64,000 nt of DNA, from positions 372,001 through 436,000 of the forward strand of contig NZ_JAPDOD010000001.1 of the NCBI RefSeq assembly GCF_027587205.1. Reading direction: 5' to 3'. Made by a program: the position numbers and the translations under genes. The stretch is from Solirubrobacter ginsenosidimutans. GTDB taxonomy: Bacteria; Actinomycetota; Thermoleophilia; Solirubrobacterales; Solirubrobacteraceae. Shown piece by piece: positions 9,066 through 17,134 of the stretch (its first letter is position 1; every line of letters begins with the position of its first letter). Under the pieces are notes generated by a model. That model had not been told where the DNA came from and ran no database searches. It saw nothing but the letters and a program-made list of their open reading frames with translations.

Positions 9066-10436
9066 ATCTCCGCGACGCACACGCAGGCCCTCACCGCCGG
9101 CAAGCTCCTCGAGCTTGTCGGCAGTGAGCTGCGGGTACCGCTCGTCTCCGGCGAGTGGGTCCGCTACGCGAACCTCGACAACGCGGCGAGCGCGCCGGCG
9201 CTGCGGCAGGTCGCCGACGCCGTCGCTGAGCTGCTCCCGTACTACGGCAGCGTGCACCGCGGAGCGGGGTTCGCCTCGCTCGTGAGCACGGAGGCGTACA
9301 CGCGGGCGCGCGAGGTCGTGCGCGGGTTCGTCGGAGCGCGCGACGACGACCTCGTGCTGTTCACGCGCAACACGACCGACGCCTTGAACCTGCTGGCGAG
9401 CGCGTTGCCGCCGGGCACGACGGTGCTGACGTTCACGGGCGAGCACCACGCGAACCTCTTGCCGTGGCGGCGCGGCGACGTCCGCCACCTGGCGATGCCG
9501 GCGACACCCACCGACGCCCTCGATGCGCTCGAGACGGAGTTGCGCGCGCTCGGCGGACGGGGAGCGCTCGTCTCGGTGACCGGCGCCTCGAACGTGACGG
9601 GCGAGGTGTGGCCGGTGCAGGAGATCGCCCGGATCGCGCATCGCCACGGTGCACGGGTCGCGCTCGACGCCGCGCAGCTGGCGGCGCACCGTCCGATTGA
9701 CATCGCCGCCTGCGACGTCGACTACGTCGCCTTCTCCGGCCACAAGGTCTACGCCCCGTACGGCGCGGGTGTCCTCGCGGGGCGTGCGGACTGGCTCGAC
9801 GCGGCCCGTCCGCACCTCGCGGGCGGCGGCGCGGTGCGCAACGTCACCGCCGCCGACGTCGAATGGACGACCGGCCCGGCACGCCACGAGGGCGGGACGC
9901 CCGCGGCGCTCGGCGCCTTCGCCGTCGCCGCCGCGGCGGGCGCGCTTCGCGGGACCGGCTGGGAGCGCATCCGGGCGCACGAGCTGGACCTGCTCGAGCG
10001 CCTGCTGACGGGCCTCGACGCGATCGGCGGCGTGCGTACCTACGAGCTCTGGGAGCGCGGCCACGACCGCGTCGGCGTGGTGAGCTTCAACGTCGATGGC
10101 CTCGATCCCGCGCTGCTGGCGGCGGCGCTCGGCGCCGAACATGGCATCGGCGTGCGCGACGGCGCCTTCTGCGCGCACCCGCTGATGGACCACTTCGCCG
10201 CCCGCGACGGCGGATCGCGCCACGCGGTGCGCGCGAGCATCGGCGTCGGCACCTGCGCGGATGACATCGACCGTCTGCTCGACGCCGTCGAGCGCATCGC
10301 GCGCGACGGCCCGCGCTGGAGCTACCTCGAGCGCGGCGGCTACGTCCTTCCCGACCCGGACCCGCGTCCCCGCCCATCGCTCGGAGGTCTGCTCAGCGGG
10401 CCGGTCGCGGGTGGGGAATCGGCCTGTCGCGATTAG
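9066..10436 (+). CDS. Class V aminotransferase, cysteine desulfurase-like
   Basis: A PLP enzyme of the SufS/Csd type. AFSGHKVYAPYG carries the Schiff-base lysine (K227 if translation starts at 9066), DAAQ the PLP ring-stacking Asp, and GVRDGAFCAHPL the cysteine (C369) at the place of the persulfide-forming Cys of SufS. Homology clearly begins upstream of GTG 9252: YANLDNAASAPALRQ and ELLPYYGSVHRGAG are classic family N-terminal motifs in the same frame. Yet no ATG, GTG or TTG occurs in frame between the preceding TAG (9054-9056) and 9252. The best site is ATC at 9066, six bases after AGGGG; CTG 9129 is a weaker option. A cysteine desulfurase role is likely, but other class V activities are possible. 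Confidence 0.8.
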   Translation: MSATHTQALTAGKLLELVGSELRVPLVSGEWVRYANLDNAASAPALRQVADAVAELLPYYGSVHRGAGFASLVSTEAYTRAREVVRGFVGARDDDLVLFTRNTTDALNLLASALPPGTTVLTFTGEHHANLLPWRRGDVRHLAMPATPTDALDALETELRALGGRGALVSVTGASNVTGEVWPVQEIARIAHRHGARVALDAAQLAAHRPIDIAACDVDYVAFSGHKVYAPYGAGVLAGRADWLDAARPHLAGGGAVRNVTAADVEWTTGPARHEGGTPAALGAFAVAAAAGALRGTGWERIRAHELDLLERLLTGLDAIGGVRTYELWERGHDRVGVVSFNVDGLDPALLAAALGAEHGIGVRDGAFCAHPLMDHFAARDGGSRHAVRASIGVGTCADDIDRLLDAVERIARDGPRWSYLERGGYVLPDPDPRPRPSLGGLLSGPVAGGESACRD

Positions 10437-10439
10437 GCG

Positions 10440-10457
10440 TGCACGAGATCTGCACGA
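10440..10457. repeat. Direct repeat TGCACGA with 11-bp period
   Basis: TGCACGA at 10440-10446 is repeated at 10451-10457 after GATC, giving one helical turn between copies, 45 bp before the next gene's start codon. It could be an activator site. Nothing else in the window supports this. Confidence 0.25.
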
Positions 10458-10501
10458 TCCCGCCATAGCGCCCACACGGCCCGCGCCTACGATCGGCCGC
10501 C

Positions 10502-11092
10502 ATGCCTGCACGCCGCACAAGCTTGGTGGCCGGGGTCGGCGCGGGCCTCGTGGTCGGAGCGCTCAGCTCGATCGGACGCTCCCACCTGGACGGGACACTC
10601 GAGGCGTTGGCGAACTCGACGAGCACCTGGCTCGTCGCGCCGTTTCTCATCGGCACACTCGCGGCGACCCGCCGCGAGGCGGCCGTCGCGGGGTTCGCCA
10701 CGTGTGCCGCCCAGCTCGCCGGCTACTACGTCGTCGACGCTCTGCAGGGCATCGGGACGAGCGGCTCGCTGATCGCGTTCTGGACGCTGTGCGCGATCCT
10801 CGGCGGGCCGGTCTTCGGGATGGCGGGGCACGTGTGGCGCACCGCCGGGCCGCCGTTGAAGGGGCTCGGCATCGCGGCGCTCGCGGGCGTCTTCATGGCC
10901 GAGGGCGCCTACGCCTACGTGCACCAGCAGCACCACTACCTCACGGCCGCGGTGTGGATCGCCATCGGCGTCGCGTTCGCGGCGTTGTCCAGCCGCGGGC
11001 GCGTGGAGCAGCTGCGCTGGCTCGGCCTCACCGTGCCGCTGGGCATCTCCGGGGAGGTCGCGCTGACGCAGATCCTCCACGGCTTCTTCTAG
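10502..11092 (+). CDS. Six-helix integral membrane protein, DUF6518-like
   Basis: The 196-residue protein is almost entirely hydrophobic, with about six transmembrane segments (for example LVAGVGAGLVVGALSSIG at the N-terminus and GLGIAALAGVFMAEGAYAYV in the middle). Its shape and the conserved GP/MAEG features resemble DUF6518 proteins of actinobacteria, a family of unknown function. The start at ATG 10502 is the only good candidate. It stands alone between the desulfurase-like gene and proS, so context gives no function. Confidence 0.6.
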   Translation: MPARRTSLVAGVGAGLVVGALSSIGRSHLDGTLEALANSTSTWLVAPFLIGTLAATRREAAVAGFATCAAQLAGYYVVDALQGIGTSGSLIAFWTLCAILGGPVFGMAGHVWRTAGPPLKGLGIAALAGVFMAEGAYAYVHQQHHYLTAAVWIAIGVAFAALSSRGRVEQLRWLGLTVPLGISGEVALTQILHGFF

Positions 11093-11169
11093 GTCGGTGG
11101 ATTCGAACCGGGGGGAGGCGGGCAATCCAGGCGACGAGACAGGCTCGCCGGTCGAGGCATAGTGACGGA

Positions 11170-12576
11170 ATGGCTCGAGTGCTCACGCCACAGGCAGAGG
11201 ATTTCCCCCGCTGGTATCAGGACGTGCTGGCCAAGGCGCAGCTGGCGGAGAACGGCCCGGTGCGCGGCACGATGGTCATCCGCCCGTGGGCGTTCGGGAT
11301 CTGGGAGCTCGTGCAGCGAGGCCTCGACGACCGGATCAAGGCCAGCGGCGCGCGCAACGCCTATTTCCCGCTGCTGATCCCCGAGAGCTACCTGCGCCGC
11401 GAGGCCGATCACATCGAGGGGTTCAGCCCCGAGCTTGCGGTCGTGACCGTCGGCGGTGGCAAGGAGCTGGCGGAGCCCGCGGTCGTGCGGCCGACGTCGG
11501 AGACGATCATCAACGCCTCGCTCGCGCGCTGGATCTCGAGCTACCGCGACCTGCCCTTCAAGATCAACCAGTGGGCGAACGTCGTGCGCTGGGAGCTGCG
11601 CCCCCGGCTGCTCCTGCGCACCTCGGAGTTCCTCTGGCAGGAAGGCCACACCGCACACGCGTCGTGCGAGGAGGCCCATTCGTTCGCCCTGGAGATCCTC
11701 GAGGACACGTACGCGGCGACGATGGAGCGCGACCTCGCGATCCCGGTCTGGCGGGGGCGCAAGACCGACCGCGAGAAGTTCGCCGGCGCGGTCGTCTCCT
11801 GGTCGTGCGAGGGGCTGATGCGCGACGGCAAGGCGCTGCAGATGGGCACGTCGCACGAGCTCGGCCAGAACTTCGCGAACGCCTTCGACATCGCCTATAC
11901 GGACGAGCGTGGGACGCGCCAGCGCCCGTGGCAGACCTCGTGGGGCGCCTCCACACGACTGCTGGGCGCCGTGATCATGGTCCACGGCGACGACCAAGGA
12001 CTGCGGCTGCCCCCGCGCGTCGCGCCGGTCCAGGTCGTGGTGCTGGTCGCGCGCGAGGGCGAGGGCGTGTTCGAGCAGGCCTCGCGCCTGGTCGCCGACC
12101 TCACGCGCGCCGGCGTGCGCGCCGAGCTCGACCCCCACACCGACGTCTCGGTCGGCCGCCGCATCGTCGAGTGGGAGCTGCGCGGCGTGCCCGTTCGCGT
12201 CGAGCTCGGCCCGCGCGACATCGCCTCCGGCCAGGTGCCTGTCGCCCTGCGTGCCGAGGCCGTGAAGACGACGCACGCGCTCGACGGCCTGGCGCAGGCG
12301 ATGCCGGCGATCCTCGAGACCCAGCAGGACGAGCTGCTGCGCCAGGCCAGGGCGTTCCGCGATCGGCTGACCAGCCGCGTGACCACGATCGGGGAGGCCA
12401 TCGAGCAGGCCCGCGTCGGCGCGGCCCGGGTCCCGTGGGCGACGCTCGGGCTCGACGGGGAACGGCGGCTGCTCGAGGCCGGCATCTCGGTCCGCTGCCT
12501 CGTGCGTGAAGACGGTGCGCTCGTCGATGACCCGGAAGCGGGCGGCGTCGACGCGATCGTCGCCCGCGCCTACTGA
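11170..12576 (+). CDS. proS: Prolyl-tRNA synthetase, archaeal/eukaryal type
   Basis: The 468-residue class II aminoacyl-tRNA synthetase attaches proline to tRNA-Pro. The catalytic core contains motif 2 (VVRPTSETII, then NQWANVVRWELRPRLLLRTS) and FLWQEGHTAH; HGDDQGLRLPPRVAPVQVVV is motif 3 running into the anticodon-binding domain. The C-terminus ends in Tyr (VARAY). It lacks the large editing insertion of the E. coli-type enzyme and has the length (~480) of the archaeal/eukaryal ProS3 group used by several actinobacteria. ATG 11170 is chosen because MARVLTPQAEDFPRWYQDVL is the typical N-terminus. It is transcribed alone. Confidence 0.95.
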   Translation: MARVLTPQAEDFPRWYQDVLAKAQLAENGPVRGTMVIRPWAFGIWELVQRGLDDRIKASGARNAYFPLLIPESYLRREADHIEGFSPELAVVTVGGGKELAEPAVVRPTSETIINASLARWISSYRDLPFKINQWANVVRWELRPRLLLRTSEFLWQEGHTAHASCEEAHSFALEILEDTYAATMERDLAIPVWRGRKTDREKFAGAVVSWSCEGLMRDGKALQMGTSHELGQNFANAFDIAYTDERGTRQRPWQTSWGASTRLLGAVIMVHGDDQGLRLPPRVAPVQVVVLVAREGEGVFEQASRLVADLTRAGVRAELDPHTDVSVGRRIVEWELRGVPVRVELGPRDIASGQVPVALRAEAVKTTHALDGLAQAMPAILETQQDELLRQARAFRDRLTSRVTTIGEAIEQARVGAARVPWATLGLDGERRLLEAGISVRCLVREDGALVDDPEAGGVDAIVARAY

Positions 12577-12615
12577 TCGGCAGGTGTGCCCGTGGACGCG
12601 GTCTATCTTCTCTGA

Positions 12616-13179
12616 GTGGCATCCGACCGCACGCGCGCGTCCGACACCGAACGCGAACGCGTAGCCGAGCGCCTGCGTGAGGCCGCCGCTGCCGGCCGCA
12701 TCACGGTCGACGAGCTCGATGAGCGGAGCGCGCTCGCGTACGCGGCGGTCACGCGCGCTGAGCTCGCAGGGCTGCTCGACGACCTCCCCGCGCCGCGCCG
12801 GGAGTCGGCTGCGCAACCGCGGCGCAAGCTTCCGCGGGTGCCCGGAAGGTTCGCGTTCACGGCGTCCTGGCGCGGGCCGGCTGACCCGCGCAAGGCCGGC
12901 GCCGACATCCTCGAATTCCTCTCGCCGTTCTTCCACGCGTACGGCTACGACCTGATCGATCGCACCCCGGACCGGCTCGTCTTCGCCCGCCGCTATCAGC
13001 CGTTCTGGACGATTCTCGTGTCGATCTTCTTCTTCCCGCTGGGGCTGCTCGCGCTCCTCGCGCGCGGCGACGAGCGGATCGCCGTCGACATGAGCGAGCG
13101 CGAGGGGTACACGCTCACGGTCGTCCAAGGCGTCGCGCCGCTCAGGGTGCGACGCGCGCTCGCGGAGCTCGAGGACTAG
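12616..13179 (+). CDS. DUF1707 domain membrane protein
   Basis: The 187-residue protein starts at GTG 12616. Residues about 6-58 (ASDTERERVAERLREAAAAG, ITVDELDERS, RAELAGLLDDLP) are the DUF1707/SHOCT-like N-terminal domain found in many actinobacterial membrane proteins. A basic linker follows, then a possible second small domain and a hydrophobic hairpin (FWTILVSIFFFPLGLLALLA). The function of DUF1707 is unknown; the domain often precedes transmembrane segments in envelope proteins. The next gene begins 7 bp after its stop and is likely co-transcribed. Confidence 0.8.
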   Translation: MASDRTRASDTERERVAERLREAAAAGRITVDELDERSALAYAAVTRAELAGLLDDLPAPRRESAAQPRRKLPRVPGRFAFTASWRGPADPRKAGADILEFLSPFFHAYGYDLIDRTPDRLVFARRYQPFWTILVSIFFFPLGLLALLARGDERIAVDMSEREGYTLTVVQGVAPLRVRRALAELED

Positions 13180-13186
13180 GACCCGA

Positions 13187-13825
13187 ATGGAACACCCGTC
13201 TGCACCTTCACCGGCACGCAACCGCGTGACCCCGCTCGGCGACATCGAGGCGTTCGAGCTGCGCGGCGCCTTCACGGGGAACCGGGGCATCCTCCACGAC
13301 GGCGTCGAGGTCGTCAGGTTTCACGCCCACGATGCGTGGATCACGTGCGCGCTGCGCTTCAAGGACCGCTGGAGCGAGCAGTGGCGGCCGCACCGGTTCA
13401 CGTGGCTCTACTTCTACGACGAGGCGGTCTCGTTCGCGGCGGGCCATCGCCCCTGCGCCGAGTGCCGCCGGCGCAGCTACAAGGACTACCAATCGGCCTG
13501 GGCCCAAGCGACCGGCAGGCCCGCGTCGGCCAAGGCGATGAACAAGCAGCTCCACGCCGAACGCCTGGTGCGTGGGACGCATCGTCGCCGGCTGCACTCG
13601 CTGCCCATCGGCGATCTCCCCGACGGTGTCTTCGTCATGCTCGACGACGCTCCGCACGTCCTCGTCGGAGATACGGCGGTCGAGTGGACGCGCGACGGCT
13701 ATTCGGCCCGGCGCCGGCGCCCGGCTCACGGCGTCGTGACGACGATCACGCCGCCGTCGACGATCGACGTGTTGCGCTGCGGCTATGCGGCGCAGATCCA
13801 CCCGAGTGCCGTCGACCCGGCCTGA
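13187..13825 (+). CDS. Conserved hypothetical protein with HRPCAECRR cysteine motif
   Basis: The 212-residue soluble protein has no signal peptide or membrane segment. The middle carries FAAGHRPCAECRRRSYKDY, where His plus two Cys separated by two residues could bind zinc, in a setting reminiscent of the metal site of Ada-type proteins. Charged segments near GTHRRRLHSL and an aromatic N-terminal stretch (RFTWLYFYDEAVSF) look like a compact beta-rich fold. It follows the DUF1707 gene by 7 bp, suggesting one operon. I know of similar uncharacterised proteins but no assigned function; nucleic acid or metal binding is only a possibility. Confidence 0.65.
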   Translation: MEHPSAPSPARNRVTPLGDIEAFELRGAFTGNRGILHDGVEVVRFHAHDAWITCALRFKDRWSEQWRPHRFTWLYFYDEAVSFAAGHRPCAECRRRSYKDYQSAWAQATGRPASAKAMNKQLHAERLVRGTHRRRLHSLPIGDLPDGVFVMLDDAPHVLVGDTAVEWTRDGYSARRRRPAHGVVTTITPPSTIDVLRCGYAAQIHPSAVDPA

Positions 13826-13837
13826 GCCTCAAGCGAT

Positions 13838-14341
13838 GTGCAAGTGATCCTGAAGCGCGGATGTCTCATGGCGATGCTGTTCGTGACAGGCCTGGCCGCG
13901 TGCGCTGAGGACGCAGAGCGAGCTCCGGCTGAACGTCGCAACACGGCTGCGTTGAACACCATCCCGAGCCCACCCGGCGCGACCGTGGTGAAGACGGTGA
14001 CCAGTGGTCACCACGCTCCGGACACGAGCGACGGACCGATCGTCGGCTGGACCACGGTTCGCGAACTGCGCCTCGACGGCCGGTCACGTGCTGCCCAGGT
14101 CGTCGCGCGCGCCCGACGTGACCTCCAGCGCGCCGGCTGGCGGATCCTCGATCGCGCCGACTTCTACCTCAACGCCCGCAGGGACCGCACGTGCCTGCAC
14201 CTCTTGCCGGGCCCGCGGACACCGTCCGAGGAGGAGACGATTCCTGAGTTCACCGCCACGGACGAGGCGCCGCAGAGCGAGGAATCCGCGCCCGGCGACA
14301 TGATCGCCCACGGTCTCGTTCTCAGCGCGAGCGACTGCTGA
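13838..14341 (+). CDS. Putative secreted lipoprotein, unknown function
   Basis: The 167-residue product starts best at GTG 13838. That gives a basic n-region (MQVILKRG), a short hydrophobic core and the lipobox LAAC with Cys at about 22, so it is probably lipid-anchored outside the membrane. The mature part is a small alpha/beta domain: RSRAAQVVARARRDLQRAGW is an amphipathic helix and ADFYLNARRDRTCLHLLPG a strand pair. An acidic tail follows (PSEEETIPEFTATDEAPQSE). The ATG at 13868 would remove most of the signal sequence. It begins 12 bp after the previous stop. No family is recognised. Confidence 0.6.
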   Translation: MQVILKRGCLMAMLFVTGLAACAEDAERAPAERRNTAALNTIPSPPGATVVKTVTSGHHAPDTSDGPIVGWTTVRELRLDGRSRAAQVVARARRDLQRAGWRILDRADFYLNARRDRTCLHLLPGPRTPSEEETIPEFTATDEAPQSEESAPGDMIAHGLVLSASDC

Positions 14342-14372
14342 CGACGCGGCGGTGGTCAGCGGAGCGTGCGCG

Positions 14373-14885
14373 TCAGTCGTAATAGCGGCGCACGCTCGAG
14401 CCGATGCGCGTGACGTCGGTGCCGTAGATGTGGATCGAGATCGCGGTGGTGTCGGACGTGTTGTGCACGCGGTGGATGTCGCCGGGGGGCGCGAAGCCAC
14501 TGACCTCGCCGGTCTGGTTGTCGCTGCGGCCGAGCAGGTTGAGGTCGGCGTCGTAGAGCTCCTCGTGTTCGACGCCCTGGATCACGCCGAACACGCACCA
14601 GGTCGTGTGGTCGTGGATGCGGGTCAGCTGCCCGGGACGCCAGACCACGGCGATGATCGAGAACGTGCCATCAGGCTCGACGTGCAGCGTGTGGCTGGTG
14701 GCGTGCTCCGGCGCGCCGGAGCGCTGCTCGGCGGTCAGCACGTCCGGGGTGGGGAGGTGCCGGCGCAGCTGCTCGGCGACGAGCTCGGTGGTCTCCGACC
14801 AGTCGGCGTGGGCGTTGACGGCGGTGCGGACGCCGGAGACCAGGTCGGTCAGCTGGGACGTGGGGAGGGTCTGCATGGCGGTCAT
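14373..14885 (-). CDS. Cysteine dioxygenase-like cupin
   Basis: The 170-residue protein belongs to the cysteine dioxygenase type I family, which oxidises cysteine (or a related thiol such as 3-mercaptopropionate) to the sulfinate with a 3-His iron centre. IHDHTTWCVFGVIQG gives His91 and His93 of cupin motif 1, and PPGDIHRVHN gives His138 of motif 2. Length and spacing are typical of bacterial CDO. It is divergent from a LysR gene with 74 bp between start codons, so that regulator probably controls it. Sulfur-amino-acid use also appears at 3.8-10.4 kb (cystine carrier, desulfurase), although those genes are not adjacent. Confidence 0.9.
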   Translation of the reverse strand: MTAMQTLPTSQLTDLVSGVRTAVNAHADWSETTELVAEQLRRHLPTPDVLTAEQRSGAPEHATSHTLHVEPDGTFSIIAVVWRPGQLTRIHDHTTWCVFGVIQGVEHEELYDADLNLLGRSDNQTGEVSGFAPPGDIHRVHNTSDTTAISIHIYGTDVTRIGSSVRRYYD

Positions 14886-14906
14886 GCCAACAGCTTGCGG
14901 GTGAAC

Positions 14907-14945
14907 GACTCATACGTCCAATGCCGATTTTCGTGCTGACTCATA
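14907..14945. promoter_or_regulatory. Direct repeat GACTCATA between the cysteine dioxygenase and LysR genes
   Basis: GACTCATA at 14907-14914 and 14938-14945 is spaced 31 bp (three helical turns) in the divergent promoter region. LysR regulators typically bind two sites in such intergenic regions, so this is a plausible binding region for the adjacent LysR protein. Confidence 0.4.
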
Positions 14946-14959
14946 GATAGAGTTGATCC

Positions 14960-15835
14960 ATGCTCGACGTCAACCGGCTGCGCGTGATCGACGCGGTCGG
15001 CCGCCATGGGTCGGTGACCGCGGCGGCCAAGGAGCTGCACTACTCGCAGCCGTCAGTCACACATCACCTCGCCCGCCTCGAAGCCGAGACCGGCGCGCAG
15101 CTGTTGCAGCGGGTCGGGCGCGGCATCCGGCTGACCCCGGCGGGACAGATGCTCGCCGATCGCGCGGCCGAGATCCTCGGGCGCATCGCCGCCGCCGACG
15201 CGGAGCTCTCCGCGCACGTCGGGCTGACCGCCGGGCGCGTGCGCCTGGCCGGGTTCGCTTCCGCGATCAAGGCGCTCGTGCTGCCCGCCGTCGAGCTGCT
15301 GGCGCGCCGCCACGTGGGGCTCGAGGTCGGCCTCACGGACACGCACCCGCCCGAGGCGATCGAGCTGCTGCGCACGGGCGAGGTCGAGGTCGCCCTGATC
15401 TTCCGCTACGACGACACCGAGCCCGAGCCGGCCGGCGTCCGCCTCCATCATCTGCTCGACGATCCGCTCTACCTGCTCTCGAAGGGCTCCGGAAGCACGC
15501 TGGACGCGCTGCACGACGCCACCTGGATCGCCGGCTGCGAACGCTGCCGCAGCCACCTGCTGGCGACGTGCGCGGAGGCCGGATTCGAGCCGCGGATCGG
15601 CTACAGCTCCGACGACATGGTCCTGATGCAGGCGCTGGTCGCCGCCGGGCTGGGCGTGACGACGATGCCGGGGCTGGCCCTGCGCGCCCACCGCGCCGAG
15701 GGCGTCGTCGCGACGGAGCTCAGCGCGCGCCGGCACGTCTACGCCGCGACCTACGGTGAGCCGCCGGACCCGCCGGCGACCGCCGCCCTGCTCGCCGCCC
15801 TGGCCGAGGCCGCCGGTCAGCCGGTGCGCGGCTGA
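14960..15835 (+). CDS. LysR-family transcriptional regulator
   Basis: The 291-residue protein has an N-terminal winged helix-turn-helix (about 1-60: LDVNRLRVIDAVGRHGSVTA, HYSQPSVTHHLARLE). Residues about 85-285 are a periplasmic-binding-like effector domain. The divergent cysteine dioxygenase gene is the likely target, which would make a sulfur compound a reasonable inducer guess. The effector domain contains CERCRSHLLATC, three Cys in a short span, which could sense thiols or metal (inference). Start ATG 14960 gives the standard N-terminus. Confidence 0.9.
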   Translation: MLDVNRLRVIDAVGRHGSVTAAAKELHYSQPSVTHHLARLEAETGAQLLQRVGRGIRLTPAGQMLADRAAEILGRIAAADAELSAHVGLTAGRVRLAGFASAIKALVLPAVELLARRHVGLEVGLTDTHPPEAIELLRTGEVEVALIFRYDDTEPEPAGVRLHHLLDDPLYLLSKGSGSTLDALHDATWIAGCERCRSHLLATCAEAGFEPRIGYSSDDMVLMQALVAAGLGVTTMPGLALRAHRAEGVVATELSARRHVYAATYGEPPDPPATAALLAALAEAAGQPVRG

Positions 15836-15844
15836 CGAGCCGGA

Positions 15845-17065
15845 TCAGGCGGGAACCGCGGTGAGCGCGGCGCGGCGGTCGGTGGCCAGCATCGTGCGCG
15901 CCGTGAGGCATACGACGAGCGAGCCGATGGCGATCACGCCGAAGGTCGCGCGGGTGCCGACGGCGGCGACGAGCAGGCCGCCGCCGCAGTAGGAGACCAG
16001 GAAGGCGCCGGAGATCATCGCTCCCTTGAGGCCGAACACGCGGCCCTTGATCTCGTCCGGGATGAGCTGCTGGAGCAGGACGTTCTCGGAGGTGAGCGCG
16101 ATGCCGTTGCCGATGCCGATCACGAAGAACGCGCCGACGGCCACGGCCAGAACCGGCGCGAGCGCGCAGGCGGCCATGCCCACCCCGACGATCGCGATGC
16201 CCCCGAGGTACAGGCGCCGGCCGATCTCGGGTGACTCGCCGCGGGCGGCGAGCAGCGCGCCGCCGGTGACGCCGAGGCCCATGGCCGCCGTGGTGATCGC
16301 GTAGGCGGCGGCGCCGCCGTCGAGGGTCGTGTTGACCAGGATCACCTCGGCGACGTTCATCGCGCCGAAGAAGCAGACGAAGAAGGTGGAGCTGACCACG
16401 ACCGTCCAAGCCGCGCGGTTGCGGCGCAGCGCGCGAGCCCCGTCGCGCGCCGAGGACAGCAGCGGCGGCTTGCGGACGCCCGGCTCCTGGGCGACGCGCG
16501 TGATCGTGAGTGTCGCGAGCAATGCGGCGGAGATCCCGAAGGTGATGCCGTTGACGAGCAGCACTCCGCTCGCGCCGATCAGCGCGAACGCGCCGGCGCC
16601 CAACAGCGGGCCGACGGTGTAGCCGAACTCGCCGATCGCGCCGTAGACCGCGGTCGCGGCACCGAGTCGCTGCTCGGACACCAGCGACGGGATCGACGCC
16701 ATCACCGCCGGTCCGAACGCGGCCTGGCCGACACCCGCCAGCGCAGCCAGGGCGACGGTCGCGGCGAACGAGTCCACCAGCGCCAGCCCGATGAACGCTC
16801 CGGCGCGCAACACGTCCGCGCAGATCAGGATCGTCTTGCGCGACCAGCGGTCGGCGGCGGCGCCGAGCACCGCGCCCAACATCAGCGCCGGCAGGAACTC
16901 GCACAGCAGGATGGTCGAGACGGCGAGCGGCGAATGGAACCGCTCGTAGGCGATCACGAGCAGCGCCACATACGCGGCGCCTGTCCCGAGCGAGGATTGG
17001 AGGTGGGCGGCGAGCAGCGGGCGCGCGGAGCGCTCGTGCGCGATGAGTTCTCGTAGCTGCTTCAT
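15845..17065 (-). CDS. MFS transporter, DUF894/enterobactin-exporter (EntS)-like
   Basis: The 406-residue protein has about twelve transmembrane segments and the MFS motif A region LGAAADRWSRKTIL (about 68-81). The layout resembles the EntS/MFS_3 group of exporters for hydrophobic or siderophore-type compounds. ATG 17065 (MKQLRELIAHERSARPLL) is preferred over an in-frame start 45 bp upstream, whose extra residues (MVWPITRLTVSCRRH) are not family-like. It is convergent with the LysR gene and downstream of a second MFS gene on the same strand, 69 bp apart. Substrate unknown. Confidence 0.85.
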   Translation of the reverse strand: MKQLRELIAHERSARPLLAAHLQSSLGTGAAYVALLVIAYERFHSPLAVSTILLCEFLPALMLGAVLGAAADRWSRKTILICADVLRAGAFIGLALVDSFAATVALAALAGVGQAAFGPAVMASIPSLVSEQRLGAATAVYGAIGEFGYTVGPLLGAGAFALIGASGVLLVNGITFGISAALLATLTITRVAQEPGVRKPPLLSSARDGARALRRNRAAWTVVVSSTFFVCFFGAMNVAEVILVNTTLDGGAAAYAITTAAMGLGVTGGALLAARGESPEIGRRLYLGGIAIVGVGMAACALAPVLAVAVGAFFVIGIGNGIALTSENVLLQQLIPDEIKGRVFGLKGAMISGAFLVSYCGGGLLVAAVGTRATFGVIAIGSLVVCLTARTMLATDRRAALTAVPA

Positions 17066-17134
17066 GTGGCGTCGGCACGAGACCGTAAGCCGGGTAATCG
17101 GCCACACCACGCATTACTTGTCCAGGCTGCTCGG

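Noticed and set aside
6309..10520. 1403-residue open frame on the minus strand
   Set aside because: It is antisense to the secreted protein and desulfurase-like genes, is Arg/Gly-rich with no domain, and is an artefact of high GC.
11093..11160. tRNA T-arm-like sequence (GGATTCGAACC) near 11100
   Set aside because: On the minus strand the T-stem does not pair beyond two bases and no acceptor, D or anticodon arms can be built.
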